DNA of 64,000 nucleotides, from positions 1 through 64,000 of IMG/VR virus record IMGVR_UViG_3300047510_000533. One strand, written 5' to 3'. The DNA comes from a virus. The notes below the pieces were generated by a model. That model was not told where the DNA came from. It saw only the letters and a program-made list of their open reading frames with translations, and searched no databases. The first letter of the stretch is position 1. Each line of letters starts with the position of its first letter. The position numbers and the translations under genes are program-made. Below, piece by piece: positions 53,302-61,891 of the stretch.

Positions 53302-53992
53302 CTACTTTTACATAATTTAGTTGAGTCTCTGGTGTTTTGGATAGATAGTTAACGGTGTGCTTTTTTATACGGGCTCGAATCTTTTGTTGAGTTCCTGCCT
53401 TACCTAATTCAATTTTGTTTAAAAAACTAATTAAATGATTGGTATCTGTAATGGCTTCGTGACTATAACAGTTCAATTGAGGAATAAATTTAGTTTTAAT
53501 ATAACGAATACTTAGAGTAATAGTTTCACCTTCTTTACCTAAATATTCTTTAACAGTATCTTTAATTTGTTCTTTGATTTCTTTGGCAGTTATTTCTTTA
53601 TCGTAGACCTGTGGAACACTGGCTAATACTCCAATATCTGATAGACCTACATTTTCTATTTGTGTGACTTGAAATACCCTACTCATATAATCGTTGAGAT
53701 TATCACCGATTACTCCAAATGTAAGTCTTCGAAAATGTTTAATTATAGCGTCGGCCTGTTCTTGGTCTTCGGTGGTTGGATTGAAGTGTAAAAGATATCC
53801 ACTATTAGCCAATGTTGGAAACAACTGATATGTGACCATGTCTTTATTGGTCCATCTTTGACTGCCATTGGGATCTTCAGAAAGATACGTGCTGGTACTG
53901 GTATATCCTTTTTGTCGATATACGCAACAGGCTATGGCTAGCACTGATTTTGTAGGAAATTTTTGATCAGATATTTTAGTTTGATTACTCAT
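53276..53992 (-). CDS. Hypothetical 238-aa early protein
   Basis: Start chosen at ATG 53990-53992 (MSNQTKISDQKFPTKSVLAIA), overlapping the upstream stop by 8 bp; the longer frame to 54049 would extend inside the upstream gene. The product is soluble, mixed alpha/beta and basic at the C-terminus (TQQKIRARIKKHTVNYLS). GYTSTSTYLSEDPNGSQRWTNKD and HEAITDTNHLISFL appear conserved in marine phages. No catalytic motif recognised. Confidence 0.66.
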   Translation of the reverse strand: MSNQTKISDQKFPTKSVLAIACCVYRQKGYTSTSTYLSEDPNGSQRWTNKDMVTYQLFPTLANSGYLLHFNPTTEDQEQADAIIKHFRRLTFGVIGDNLNDYMSRVFQVTQIENVGLSDIGVLASVPQVYDKEITAKEIKEQIKDTVKEYLGKEGETITLSIRYIKTKFIPQLNCYSHEAITDTNHLISFLNKIELGKAGTQQKIRARIKKHTVNYLSKTPETQLNYVKVVDNVLVWQ

Positions 53993-54230
53993 AGCCGGAG
54001 ATTTGTTGATGTTGAAAAAGAATATTTTTACCAATTTCAAACAGACCAACGCCTCCGAGTGAATCTTTTACGCAGACGTGTATCTGTACTTCGCCATCTA
54101 TGCCTATGCTAGATATAACGAATTCGTCAACTTGACCTTCTTCAATTTGGGAACGAAGATTATCAAGGACTTCTAAAAGATCCTCTTTTCTTTTTTTAGT
54201 ACTACGCTCATTGATATTAATTACCTGCAT
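53985..54230 (-). CDS. Conserved 81-aa early protein
   Basis: An 81-aa protein: an N-terminal charged helix (RSTKKRKEDLLEVLDNLRSQIEE) and a beta-hairpin domain (DEFVISSIGIDGEVQIHVCVKD). I recognise the type from marine T4-like phages, unnamed. SD GAAGGATTGAA. It has its own perfect promoter; interestingly, the predicted transcript begins with an ATG that opens a 3-codon frame (54253-54255). Confidence 0.68.
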   Translation of the reverse strand: MQVININERSTKKRKEDLLEVLDNLRSQIEEGQVDEFVISSIGIDGEVQIHVCVKDSLGGVGLFEIGKNILFQHQQISGYE

Positions 54231-54261
54231 TTCAATCCTTCGATTAAAAACTCATAAAACA

Positions 54262-54290
54262 ATTATAGTTTCATTAGGTAATTTTGTCAA
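54262..54290 (-). promoter_or_regulatory. Perfect consensus sigma70 promoter
   Basis: Minus-strand TTGACA (54285-54290), 17-bp spacer, TATAAT (54262-54267), six bases, then ATG-AGT-TTT-TAA. The real gene start is at 54230 behind its own RBS. Confidence 0.87.
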
Positions 54291-54291
54291 C

Positions 54292-54507
54292 CTACAGTCG
54301 ATAGGTTATTCTGCCTTTGGATAGATCGTAGACGGATATTTCCGTTTTGACTCGATCCCCGAGAATGATTTTGATTTTATTTTGGCGCAATCGGCCGTTG
54401 GTATAACAGATAATTTCTGATCCGGTTTCCAATTTAACACGAAACATGCTATTTGGTAAAACTTCAGAAACGGTACCCTCTAATTCTAGTAAACCGTCTT
54501 TGCTCAT
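54292..54507 (-). CDS. infA: Translation initiation factor IF-1
   Basis: A 71-aa protein that is the full length of bacterial IF-1 and matches it along its length: [23 protein letters not shown], the OB-fold [17 protein letters not shown], and the C-terminal [14 protein letters not shown]-1 binds the ribosomal A site with IF-2 and IF-3 and tunes start-codon selection. A phage-encoded copy could bias initiation toward phage messages. It is co-transcribed with the AbrB-like gene (ATGA overlap) from a leaderless promoter. Confidence 0.93.
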   Translation of the reverse strand: MSKDGLLELEGTVSEVLPNSMFRVKLETGSEIICYTNGRLRQNKIKIILGDRVKTEISVYDLSKGRITYRL

Positions 54508-54677
54508 ACTTTAGTTAAGGTAATGACACCGTCCTCGGCTGTAACGTGTATTTTATCGCCTTCTTTCCAACCCATTTGTTCGCAGATATCTGGTGGAATC
54601 TGCATTATAACATTTTCTGGATCGTCTGGAATTGGTTTGAAGATTTCGTTTACTTTATAAGTTTTTGGTTCGGTCAT
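54504..54677 (-). CDS. AbrB/SpoVT-like small DNA-binding protein, leaderless mRNA
   Basis: ATG at 54675-54677, stop TGA at 54504-54506, overlapping infA by ATGA. The 57-aa product has [31 protein letters not shown], the swapped-hairpin AbrB/MazE pattern (I-P-x-x-x-x-x-x-G-x-x-x-G-D-x-I). Such proteins bind DNA as dimers and often autoregulate. The start codon begins 7 nt after the -10 box of a perfect sigma70 promoter. It may control this promoter and so IF-1 levels. Confidence 0.83.
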   Translation of the reverse strand: MTEPKTYKVNEIFKPIPDDPENVIMQIPPDICEQMGWKEGDKIHVTAEDGVITLTKV

Positions 54678-54683
54678 ATGAAT

Positions 54684-54712
54684 ATTATATTAGAAACTAA
54701 TTTTATTGTCAA
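54684..54712 (-). promoter_or_regulatory. Perfect consensus sigma70 promoter, leaderless geometry
   Basis: Minus-strand TTGACA (54707-54712), 17-bp spacer, TATAAT (54684-54689), six bases, ATG 54677. The -35 box lies at the very end of the upstream protease gene. Confidence 0.88.
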
Positions 54713-56913
54713 CGATATTGAAAGCCAATATTTTGGAAAGTTAAAGGTCCAACTACACGACCTGTTTCGTCTTGATAAAATGGATTGTATAACATTCTAT
54801 TGTTACTGCCTTGAATTGATCTACTGTTAGTATAATCATTAGTTAGAGTAGTGTCGTATATTGCCGCCTTGCTGGCTTTGAACATCTTTTCTCTAAGTTG
54901 TGCTGGAGTTAATTTTGGTTCTAATTGTAAAAACAATGCTCCAACTCCGCATACCTGCGGGCTGGCCATGCTAGTACCGCTGATGTTTACCTGTTTAAAA
55001 GGATTGCTGGCCACAGCGGCAAAGGCGTAGAAAGTAAAAGGGACGCCATAATTATAAACTGTATCATCGGCTGATCCAGAAAAGATAGTAGTCATTCCTG
55101 TTGCGCCCTTGACTGTGGTAGTAACCCCGTTTACTAATGTGTATACACCTCCTACTAGACTTACACTGGAATTATCGTTAAATGTCCAAGTTAATCCATC
55201 TGTAGAAGTAAACACACAACTTCTTGGAGTTGCTCCTGCTCCTTGTAAAGAAGTTGGGGTTCCAAATGCTGTAGAAAATGCTCCACCAGTAACGTCAGAT
55301 CCTGATTCATTTCTTAATGCCCAATCAGAACCTACAGTGTTATTGTCGTGTCTTTCAACAACTAATTCAATCCAGTTGTTGTCATAAAATGTAACTTCCC
55401 AACGTAGTACAGTGGTATTAAGAGAATAGTTACTCCAACCGTCAAATCTAATACGATATGACTTACCACTGTTTTCAGTGGCACCATAAAGACCAATAAC
55501 TCTAGAGTCTCTAGCGCCAATAGTAAGACTGGCTCCTAGGCCACTAAAGCCCGATAGAATGTTTGTTAATGAATTAAACGTTATGTAACTGTTTGAACCA
55601 ACAACTCGAGATGACGTACCATCACCTAAGTTATTTCTTCCTCCAGTCTCGGGTGGAGTATAAAATGCGTATGACGGACCACCGTAGGCGTTGGTATTAC
55701 TACAGGCACTCATAACATTAGATCCTGGCGCCCAAATATTAACACCTGGGCCGCACTCGCTAAATGTAGATTTTTGATCTAACGCTGAATTAAAAACAGT
55801 TGAATCGATGCTGCCAACAATAAATGCTTCGTCGTCGTGTGGACTACTGCCTCGGTGATAGTAGTTAGGATTTTGTCCGTTGAATCTTCCGCCAATATAG
55901 TAATTATTGTAATCAACACCACCTACTACATCAATCTTACAAGAATAGTTTCCAGCGGCAATACAGACATGTATACCAGCATCAATCATTTCTTGAATGC
56001 TGACATCAATTGACGAATATCTAGCCCCGTGACGATTAAAACTGTTACCTATCATTCCATAGGCAGTTTGTTTAGTTGTTCCAGTCCAAGGTGTTCCACG
56101 ATAGTTGCCACCGTTAATATTTTCAAAGATATCTCCATATCCCCAACTCATATTAACAATAGTCGGACGCTTAACACCAGTATTGGGATCTATAGGTTTA
56201 TTATTGTGCCAGCCTATGATAACATCAAAGCAATCTGGGCTGTTAAGTCCACCACCTTCGCCACCGTCGAGTCCTGCAACCTTAACAGAAAAAATTCTAG
56301 AATTTTTGGCCCAGCCGTAGGTCTTGCCGGCAGCAATGCCAGCAACGTGTGTTCCGTGACCGTCCGTGTCTCGATAGTGTGTTGCTGAATTAAATGTTCC
56401 TGGTACCCCACTAACTGCGTACCAATCGTGTGCTATTACTCTACTGTTGCCGTTGGCATCTTGAAATTCTGGATGATCAATTTGTAGTCCACTGTCTTGT
56501 ATTACAACATCTACTCCAGTGCCATCAAGGCTGTATGTGTAGTCTCCAACTACGGCTGAACTAGTTCCATATACATTGTTTGGATCTATACATCGCCTCA
56601 GGCCCCAGTTAATAAATGATCCACTATCGGATGTAGTTTTTGTAAAGTCACCAACCAACCGACCATGCTTAAATGGTTTAAATGGATTAGGCAACTCGAC
56701 ACTATAAATTCTTGGATCTTTTCTAAGAATGTCTGCTTCAACATCTGTGAGAGCATAATGACATTGTCTAAGACTGACTACACGTTCGTTGATTATATCA
56801 ATTCTTCTATCCGGTACAAATGTTAAACCATTTGTTGGATTTTCCATTTCATTCCAAAATTGATCGTAGTCTACATTTCTGTTAAGACAAACAATATATT
56901 CTTTAGTTTCCAT
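54709..56913 (-). CDS. Subtilisin-like serine protease with large beta insertion
   Basis: A 734-aa S8 protease. The catalytic residues are Asp140 (VVIQDSGLQ), His186 (DGHGTHVAG) and a Ser near 648 (SGTSMASPQVCG). AAGNYSCK supplies the oxyanion Asn. The N-terminal 80 residues resemble an inhibitory prodomain (CLNRNVDYDQFW...IYSVEL). About 225 residues of Gly/Ser/Thr-rich beta sequence are inserted between the APGSNVMSAC strand and the catalytic Ser (about 420-640), much longer than in ordinary subtilisins. It lies just after the collagen-like fibre gene, in late orientation, suggesting a virion-associated or maturation protease. Confidence 0.9.
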   Translation of the reverse strand: METKEYIVCLNRNVDYDQFWNEMENPTNGLTFVPDRRIDIINERVVSLRQCHYALTDVEADILRKDPRIYSVELPNPFKPFKHGRLVGDFTKTTSDSGSFINWGLRRCIDPNNVYGTSSAVVGDYTYSLDGTGVDVVIQDSGLQIDHPEFQDANGNSRVIAHDWYAVSGVPGTFNSATHYRDTDGHGTHVAGIAAGKTYGWAKNSRIFSVKVAGLDGGEGGGLNSPDCFDVIIGWHNNKPIDPNTGVKRPTIVNMSWGYGDIFENINGGNYRGTPWTGTTKQTAYGMIGNSFNRHGARYSSIDVSIQEMIDAGIHVCIAAGNYSCKIDVVGGVDYNNYYIGGRFNGQNPNYYHRGSSPHDDEAFIVGSIDSTVFNSALDQKSTFSECGPGVNIWAPGSNVMSACSNTNAYGGPSYAFYTPPETGGRNNLGDGTSSRVVGSNSYITFNSLTNILSGFSGLGASLTIGARDSRVIGLYGATENSGKSYRIRFDGWSNYSLNTTVLRWEVTFYDNNWIELVVERHDNNTVGSDWALRNESGSDVTGGAFSTAFGTPTSLQGAGATPRSCVFTSTDGLTWTFNDNSSVSLVGGVYTLVNGVTTTVKGATGMTTIFSGSADDTVYNYGVPFTFYAFAAVASNPFKQVNISGTSMASPQVCGVGALFLQLEPKLTPAQLREKMFKASKAAIYDTTLTNDYTNSRSIQGSNNRMLYNPFYQDETGRVVGPLTFQNIGFQYR

Positions 56914-56922
56914 TAATAAACC

Positions 56923-59496
56923 TTAGTGTAAATCTACCCAAACCCCATTGGCACAACCTTGGAATTTGTTTGTTGTAGTATTATATATTAAATCACCATT
57001 AACAGCAGTTAGCGTATCTCTAGTTGCTGAGGACATTGATGCTAGACGCAAAGGCGTATCAGCAATAATAACAGCGTTGGCAGCATCTAATGTGATATTT
57101 GTTGAACTGGTTAGTGTAGGTGAACCAGCCGCAGTTGATGTAAAGGATGCTGAAGTAACACTGGCAAAGGTAACACTGTCAGTGGTATTTAAACTTTGAT
57201 CATAAGAGCCACCTCCTCCTAATACTGTTGCCCAACTTAGATTACCAGCACCATCTGTGGTTAAAAATTTTCCACTGTTGCCTGTCTGACTTGGTAATGT
57301 GTCACCAACGTCGGCTCCGGCAATAGTTAGTGTATCTGAACCAGCGTTAGTAGTTAAGGTAATATTATTTCCTGCTACTACAGTTAATGTATTTGTAGAA
57401 GAATCGGCAACTAGACTACTTTGACCTGATACTGCTATGGTACTAAATGAATTACTGTTACCTATAGGTCCCTGTGGTCCAGTAGCGCCTGTAGCACCAG
57501 TAGCACCTGTGGGACCTTGTGGACCAACAAGAGTAGTTCCAGTTGGCCAACTACCACCAGATTTAGGACCAAATATAAAATTAGTAGCAGTATTAATATA
57601 AAAGTCACCGTCAACACCTATCAACGAAGAAGGATTAGTTGAACCATATCTTACGGTTTTCCCATCAACACCCGCAGGGCCAGTTGGTCCTGTAGGTCCG
57701 GTTGGCCCGGTTGGCCCTGTAGGTCCCGCTGGCCCTGTAGGTCCCGCTGGCCCAGTCGGTCCGGGTTCTCCCTGAACACCTTGAGTTCCCTGTGGTCCTG
57801 TAGGTCCTGCTGGTCCAGTTGAACCGTTTGAACCCGCCGGTCCTTGTGATCCTTGTGGTCCTTGTGGTCCAGTTGGTCCTGTAGGCCCAATTGGTCCTCT
57901 AATTGGTCCAGCATTATTCCAACTGTCTCCGTCCCAAACGTATCCGTCTCCTGTGCTAGTTACTAGATACATGTCACCAGGAGTATTTCCTGTACTAGGT
58001 AGGTCAACTACATTGGTTACGCCACCTTGTAACTGTATACTTGTTCCCTGTGGTCCTTGTGGTCCAATTTCACCTTGAATTCCCTGTGGTCCAGTTGGTC
58101 CGGCAACACCTTGAATTCCCTGTGGTCCTGTAGGCCCCTCTGGTCCCTGATCGCCTTGATCACCTTTTGGTCCTGTAGGTCCCGTAGGTCCAGTTGGTCC
58201 TGTAGGTCCCTGTGGTCCTTCTGGTCCAGTTGGTCCAGTTGGTCCCTGTGCGCCTGTTGGGCCAATATCCCCCCTTGGTCCAGAATTACCTGCTGGTCCT
58301 GTAGCACCAATTGGTCCTTGTGGTCCCGGAGGGCCTTGACCTACATCTGTATCTGGATCTGTTTGTTCTTCCAGAACAGGAATTACATTGATTACCTGCC
58401 CAAGTTCAATGTTAAGTTTAATTCCAAACACTATGTAAGCAGGATTATTGGGATCAACTGATGATAGAATTAAATCAGTTTCGGCCCCAGGAACAATATA
58501 AAATAAGTTATCATCAGCAGAGAATGTACCTGCTGCAAAAGCATCTGGTTGAAGGAATGTCGTAACAGTTACTTGTTTTATTCCCTGTAGTTCAACAACA
58601 TTATAGGTCACCGACACAGTGTTATTGTCATCTGGGTGTGTATATGTTGCTGTGTAATTACCTGTAGCAATAGAAGTGACGCTACCTGAAACAGTGAATA
58701 TGTCGTTAATTACCACAGGCTCTAAAGATGGATCTGCGCTTTCAACAAATAGATTATCAGCAGTAGTGTAACCGCTTCCGGGAGTATTAATAGATATTCC
58801 AATTAGTTCATCAACGCCATTGAATATAGGAGTATAAGTAGCGGGCAATGTTCCTGTAGGAGCAGTCTCGCCAATGGTTACCCCTTGTGTAAATGGACCA
58901 GATGGTGGATCAATTTCAATTGAGGTAGGATTTATTTCATCTACATTAAGAGTTCCAGATTCGCCATCGCCTGGAGTATAAAATATTGGTAGCGTAAATG
59001 TAGTACCGCTGATGTTGGCATCTGCTACACTGATAGTATAAGTTTCTGGAGTTACTTGACCGTTAATAACAACAGTAATAACTAATTGACTGCCAGCATC
59101 CGGACTGTCATATAATTCAACAGAAACTGGAAGATCTGTCCCCCAGTTGCTAAACCATATAGATCTTTGTAGTCCTCCTACAACATTATATCGAGCACCT
59201 GCTATTTTTAAAGGACCGCCGAAGATTATTTCTCCGTCCTCGTTGGCTTTGATTTCAACACCGTCAATATCAATAGTTCCGGGCCCTACAAACAGTGTAT
59301 GCCAGCGTTTGGTTGCGCTACCTAAATTGTAAGTGTTATTTGTATCGGGTAAAATATTTTGATTTACTGATGATAGATCAACGTTCTCTACACTAATATA
59401 GAGCTCGCCTAACATTGTATCTATTTTCTTTAAAGAAGCAGAAAGTGCTTCTTTACTTAGGACCTCGTTGCCTAATTTTAACGGATCGTATGCCAT
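56923..59496 (-). CDS. Collagen-like tail fibre protein
   Basis: An 857-aa fibre protein. After an N-terminal virion-attachment region and beta domains, there are three collagen-type Gly-X-Y runs rich in Pro/Thr/Gln (about 387-485, 529-613 and 658-680), which would form triple helices. Between the first two is a small domain ([20 protein letters not shown]). The C-terminal 170 residues are beta-rich and end with [13 protein letters not shown], a common fibre tip ending. Late promoter (CTAAATA) and SD GAGGAA. Likely part of a side fibre or whisker. Confidence 0.88.
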   Translation of the reverse strand: MAYDPLKLGNEVLSKEALSASLKKIDTMLGELYISVENVDLSSVNQNILPDTNNTYNLGSATKRWHTLFVGPGTIDIDGVEIKANEDGEIIFGGPLKIAGARYNVVGGLQRSIWFSNWGTDLPVSVELYDSPDAGSQLVITVVINGQVTPETYTISVADANISGTTFTLPIFYTPGDGESGTLNVDEINPTSIEIDPPSGPFTQGVTIGETAPTGTLPATYTPIFNGVDELIGISINTPGSGYTTADNLFVESADPSLEPVVINDIFTVSGSVTSIATGNYTATYTHPDDNNTVSVTYNVVELQGIKQVTVTTFLQPDAFAAGTFSADDNLFYIVPGAETDLILSSVDPNNPAYIVFGIKLNIELGQVINVIPVLEEQTDPDTDVGQGPPGPQGPIGATGPAGNSGPRGDIGPTGAQGPTGPTGPEGPQGPTGPTGPTGPTGPKGDQGDQGPEGPTGPQGIQGVAGPTGPQGIQGEIGPQGPQGTSIQLQGGVTNVVDLPSTGNTPGDMYLVTSTGDGYVWDGDSWNNAGPIRGPIGPTGPTGPQGPQGSQGPAGSNGSTGPAGPTGPQGTQGVQGEPGPTGPAGPTGPAGPTGPTGPTGPTGPTGPAGVDGKTVRYGSTNPSSLIGVDGDFYINTATNFIFGPKSGGSWPTGTTLVGPQGPTGATGATGATGPQGPIGNSNSFSTIAVSGQSSLVADSSTNTLTVVAGNNITLTTNAGSDTLTIAGADVGDTLPSQTGNSGKFLTTDGAGNLSWATVLGGGGSYDQSLNTTDSVTFASVTSASFTSTAAGSPTLTSSTNITLDAANAVIIADTPLRLASMSSATRDTLTAVNGDLIYNTTTNKFQGCANGVWVDLH
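57455..57525 (-). repeat. Collagen-type Gly-X-Y repeat, third block
   Basis: About 23 codons of GPQ/GPT/GAT-type triplets within the fibre gene. Confidence 0.8.
57655..57910 (-). repeat. Collagen-type Gly-X-Y repeat, second block
   Basis: About 85 codons of GPT/GPA/GPQ-type triplets, nearly uninterrupted. Confidence 0.85.
58040..58340 (-). repeat. Collagen-type Gly-X-Y repeat, first block
   Basis: About 100 codons of GPQ/GPT/GDQ-type triplets, the longest of the three blocks. Confidence 0.85.
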
Positions 59497-59517
59497 GGAA
59501 ATTCCTCGCTTATCACA

Positions 59518-59524
59518 TATTTAG
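59518..59524 (-). promoter_or_regulatory. Late promoter variant (CTAAATA)
   Basis: Minus-strand GCTAAATATG lies 21 bp upstream of ATG 59496. One mismatch from ATAAATA. It would drive the fibre and protease genes. Confidence 0.55.
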
Positions 59525-59550
59525 CGAGTTTTTCATACAGATGCTATAGT

Positions 59551-59578
59551 CAAAAAAATAGCACCCAGAGGGTGCTAT
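59551..59578 (-). terminator. Rho-independent terminator
   Basis: A 9-bp stem (59558-59566 with 59570-59578), 3-nt loop, ending in seven T residues on the minus strand. It closes the early operon whose last gene ends at 59591. Confidence 0.85.
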
Positions 59579-59590
59579 AAAGTCTGTAGT

Positions 59591-60175
59591 TTATTCGTTA
59601 TCCCATGGCACAGGAATCCACCCCAAATTGAATAGATCTTGCTCTATTTCTTCAGTGATAACACCTTCAGGAACATAACCTGTACGCTTAGACCATTCTT
59701 CGTTGGTTTCTTTAGCATCAAACTCCTGATTAAGCCCGCCCATGCCAGAACAGTACCAATCGATGTAGTCACCTTCACGGCGCATATCTGCGATAATACC
59801 TCCAGCATGACGCCAACTAGCACTCCATAAATCTTTGTTTGGATCTTGGCGCAGGTAAGGAAATGTTTCTTTACGTACAAATCGCATATTACACATGGCT
59901 GCATACAAGTTTTGTGCATAGGATTCGCTGGCCCGAGCTTTTGCTAGGATCCAATCAGTTGAGCGTAAATCGTACTCTAGATTATTCTTTTGCCATTCTG
60001 GATCAACTATATTTTCTTCATCTTGTTGTTGGGCTGATTTGTAAAGATTTAGATAATCTTCTCTAGGTTCTTCGCCCTTTTCCTTACATCGTTCAACATA
60101 CGCCTCTGCTTGGAAGGTATGCCGTTCTGAACTTTTAGACACAGTCTCCGTCTTTGTAGATTGGTTGTTGCTCAT
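59591..60175 (-). CDS. Conserved T4-like phage protein, unknown function
   Basis: A 194-aa acidic, soluble protein. NLEYDLRSTDWILAKARASESYAQNLYAAMCN and WSASWRHAGGIIADMRREGDYIDWYCSGMGG are strongly conserved-looking blocks from T4-like marine phages. No catalytic motif is apparent. The start overlaps the upstream gene by 41 bp, and the operon ends right after it at a terminator. Early expression is expected. Confidence 0.75.
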   Translation of the reverse strand: MSNNQSTKTETVSKSSERHTFQAEAYVERCKEKGEEPREDYLNLYKSAQQQDEENIVDPEWQKNNLEYDLRSTDWILAKARASESYAQNLYAAMCNMRFVRKETFPYLRQDPNKDLWSASWRHAGGIIADMRREGDYIDWYCSGMGGLNQEFDAKETNEEWSKRTGYVPEGVITEEIEQDLFNLGWIPVPWDNE

Positions 60176-60593
60176 GTTTTTGTATCTTTCTAAAATCTTT
60201 TACATCTTTAACAGCAGATTTAAGAGTTTCTGCGTAGTTAAGAGCCTGTTGTTCAGTCATAGATATAATGGATTCTGTTTTGACATAACCTTTAGTCCAT
60301 ACAGTCCAAGTAAGTTTTAATCTTGTAATTAAACCATTCCAAATATCTTTTAAGGCCCAGTCTAGTTCTTGTAGATAGGGATTATCAATATCATAACGCT
60401 TCTTGATAGATTCTGACCAATAGTCAGTTTTAACAGTGACAAAAGTGTTTACATTTACACCGGTTTCAGCCGCTTCAACTTCAAAGTCAATGCTGTGGTC
60501 ATCTTGTCCGCAACCACAGACAACCTTATAAAACTTTGAATCACCAAAGTCGCTGGTCTTCATAATTCCTTCTGCTGGGGTTTCTGCTTTCAT
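60135..60593 (-). CDS. Conserved T4-like phage protein with CxC motif
   Basis: A 152-aa protein. EGIMKTSDFGDSKFYKVVCGCGQDDHSI near the N-terminus (Cys-Gly-Cys-Gly) and DWALKDIWNGLITRLKLTWTVWTKGYVKTES in the middle are blocks seen in many T4-like marine phages. The C-terminal helix carries MTEQQALNYAETLK. Unknown function. It overlaps its upstream neighbour by ATGA and its downstream one by 41 bp. Confidence 0.74.
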   Translation of the reverse strand: MKAETPAEGIMKTSDFGDSKFYKVVCGCGQDDHSIDFEVEAAETGVNVNTFVTVKTDYWSESIKKRYDIDNPYLQELDWALKDIWNGLITRLKLTWTVWTKGYVKTESIISMTEQQALNYAETLKSAVKDVKDFRKIQKHEQQPIYKDGDCV

Positions 60594-60796
60594 TGTATAA
60601 CGGGTCCTTGAATAATTTTTACCTGTTCTCTTGCGTCACTGATGCTATCTACCATTTTTTGATATTCTTCTTCTGATAACATAGTTTTATAAATGCTTAG
60701 TCCCTGTGCTATCATGATAGCGGCAATTTCTAATGGCCGATGTGATTCTAACATTTCATTATTAAACAAAACATATTTTTCGTATAGATCTTCCAT
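60590..60796 (-). CDS. Small conserved T4-like phage protein
   Basis: A 68-aa helical protein (EIAAIMIAQGLSIYKTMLSEEEYQKMVDSIS). I recognise the type from T4-like marine phages. It shares one base with the exonuclease stop and overlaps the next gene by ATGA. Function unknown. Confidence 0.7.
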   Translation of the reverse strand: MEDLYEKYVLFNNEMLESHRPLEIAAIMIAQGLSIYKTMLSEEEYQKMVDSISDAREQVKIIQGPVIQ

Positions 60797-61326
60797 TATC
60801 TTCTTCCAGTAAATCCTATTTTACGGAAGCAGTTGCGTACACCAATTGCTTGACGTTTGGCATCTTCTAACGCATTGTGTTTAGAATCCTGAGGCATATC
60901 GGGGTCAGCCAATTCAAACAATGTACGTGTATCACGCATTTCCCAGAAGTTCCAAGGATACGCACGACCTAATTTATCGTAGATGTTTTGTAGAATCATT
61001 AAGTCAAATGTAGCACCGTGACTCCAAAAATGACTACAACCCCATGCCAGTGCGTGAAATTGATTAATAACTTCGTGAATCGGAACACGGTCTCTAGGAT
61101 CAAACGCTTCTTCCATTATGTTGGTATCTTGCTGATTCCACCATTTAAGGGTGTCATCACTAACAGTACAACCTAGAGCATCTTGACTGTCAATCTCTAC
61201 ACGCAAATACAATTCTTTCATAGGTGCGTTGGTAAAGGGATCAAACCTTACTGCGCCCAACGTAAGAATAGTTGCTGAAGTTTTTGTATCTAATGTTTCT
61301 AAGTCTACCATTAAGTGTTGCGCCAT
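60796..61326 (-). CDS. dexA: DexA-like 3'-5' exonuclease
   Basis: A 176-aa DEDDh exonuclease. MVDLETLDTK holds the first Asp and Glu, SHGATFDLMIL the second Asp, and HNALEDAKRQA the His and last Asp. Similar length and motif layout to the catalytic part of T4 DexA (exonuclease A). It would degrade DNA ends or process replication intermediates. It shares one base with its neighbours on either side. Confidence 0.88.
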   Translation of the reverse strand: MAQHLMVDLETLDTKTSATILTLGAVRFDPFTNAPMKELYLRVEIDSQDALGCTVSDDTLKWWNQQDTNIMEEAFDPRDRVPIHEVINQFHALAWGCSHFWSHGATFDLMILQNIYDKLGRAYPWNFWEMRDTRTLFELADPDMPQDSKHNALEDAKRQAIGVRNCFRKIGFTGRR

Positions 61327-61679
61327 TATAATCCAATCATAATTAAAATCAATAAAATGTATGTAAGGTTATGTGCCAGTTGATCTAAGCCAAAGTGTTT
61401 CCAATATTTTTTATCAGTTGAGTCTTTCTCACCATAACGCATTTTAACATAATCGATATGATAATGCAAGAAAAAATCTACCAAACCTAAAAATAATGCT
61501 TGATTTGGTTCTAACCAAATCCAAAATATCAAAGCAGTTAAGGCGCCATGCCAGGCGCTGTGTTCTAAACCTTTTAAATGTCCGTATGTTCCTTTATTTT
61601 GTACGTGCTCAATAGTTTGATGTACAAAGTCTACATAAAAATGTTTAATCAGCAATAGAGATAAAATTATTAATTCCAT
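61326..61679 (-). CDS. Small membrane protein (DUF3307-like)
   Basis: A 117-aa protein with three to four hydrophobic helices and conserved polar motifs inside them: HFYVDFVHQT, LEHSAWHGALTALIFW, FFLHYHIDYVK and FGLDQLAHNLTY. The His/Asp pattern matches the DUF3307 type of membrane protein found in bacteria and T4-like phages. Function unknown. Its leader region contains a 14-codon frame (61681-61725), so translation may be coupled. Confidence 0.75.
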   Translation of the reverse strand: MELIILSLLLIKHFYVDFVHQTIEHVQNKGTYGHLKGLEHSAWHGALTALIFWIWLEPNQALFLGLVDFFLHYHIDYVKMRYGEKDSTDKKYWKHFGLDQLAHNLTYILLILIMIGL

Positions 61680-61725
61680 GTTAATCCCAGCAATTAATTC
61701 CTCCGCTAATTGCTACAATATTCAT

Positions 61726-61863
61726 TTACTTGCCTTGACCTCTATATTTTTTATATCCACGTCTTTTTACCTTGTTCATAGTAGAGGTTTTTAGTTTACC
61801 ATGTCCTATGCTGGTTCTTTTGTGTACTGATGTGTGACTTGAAAGTACTGCGCCCTTTGCCAT
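61726..61863 (-). CDS. 45-aa very basic protein
   Basis: ATG at 61861-61863 preceded by AGGAG, stop TAA at 61726-61728. The 45-aa product (MAKGAVLSSHTSVHKRTSIGHG ... RRGYKKYRGQGK) is rich in Lys/Arg with a C-terminal RGYKKYRGQGK that I recognise from small proteins in marine phages. The composition resembles ribosomal or nucleic-acid-binding proteins. Function unknown. Confidence 0.75.
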   Translation of the reverse strand: MAKGAVLSSHTSVHKRTSIGHGKLKTSTMNKVKRRGYKKYRGQGK

Positions 61864-61891
61864 ATATTATCTCCTAAATGATTATTTACGA

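Noticed and set aside
57651-58310. Minus-strand frames rich in Asp/Gln/Leu within the fibre gene
   Set aside because: They are the alternate reading frame of the collagen-type Gly-X-Y repeats.
61681-61725. 14-codon frame (MNIVAISGGINCWD) before the DUF3307-like gene
   Set aside because: It could be a coupling frame, but there is no conservation evidence and it may be chance, so it is not listed as a gene.
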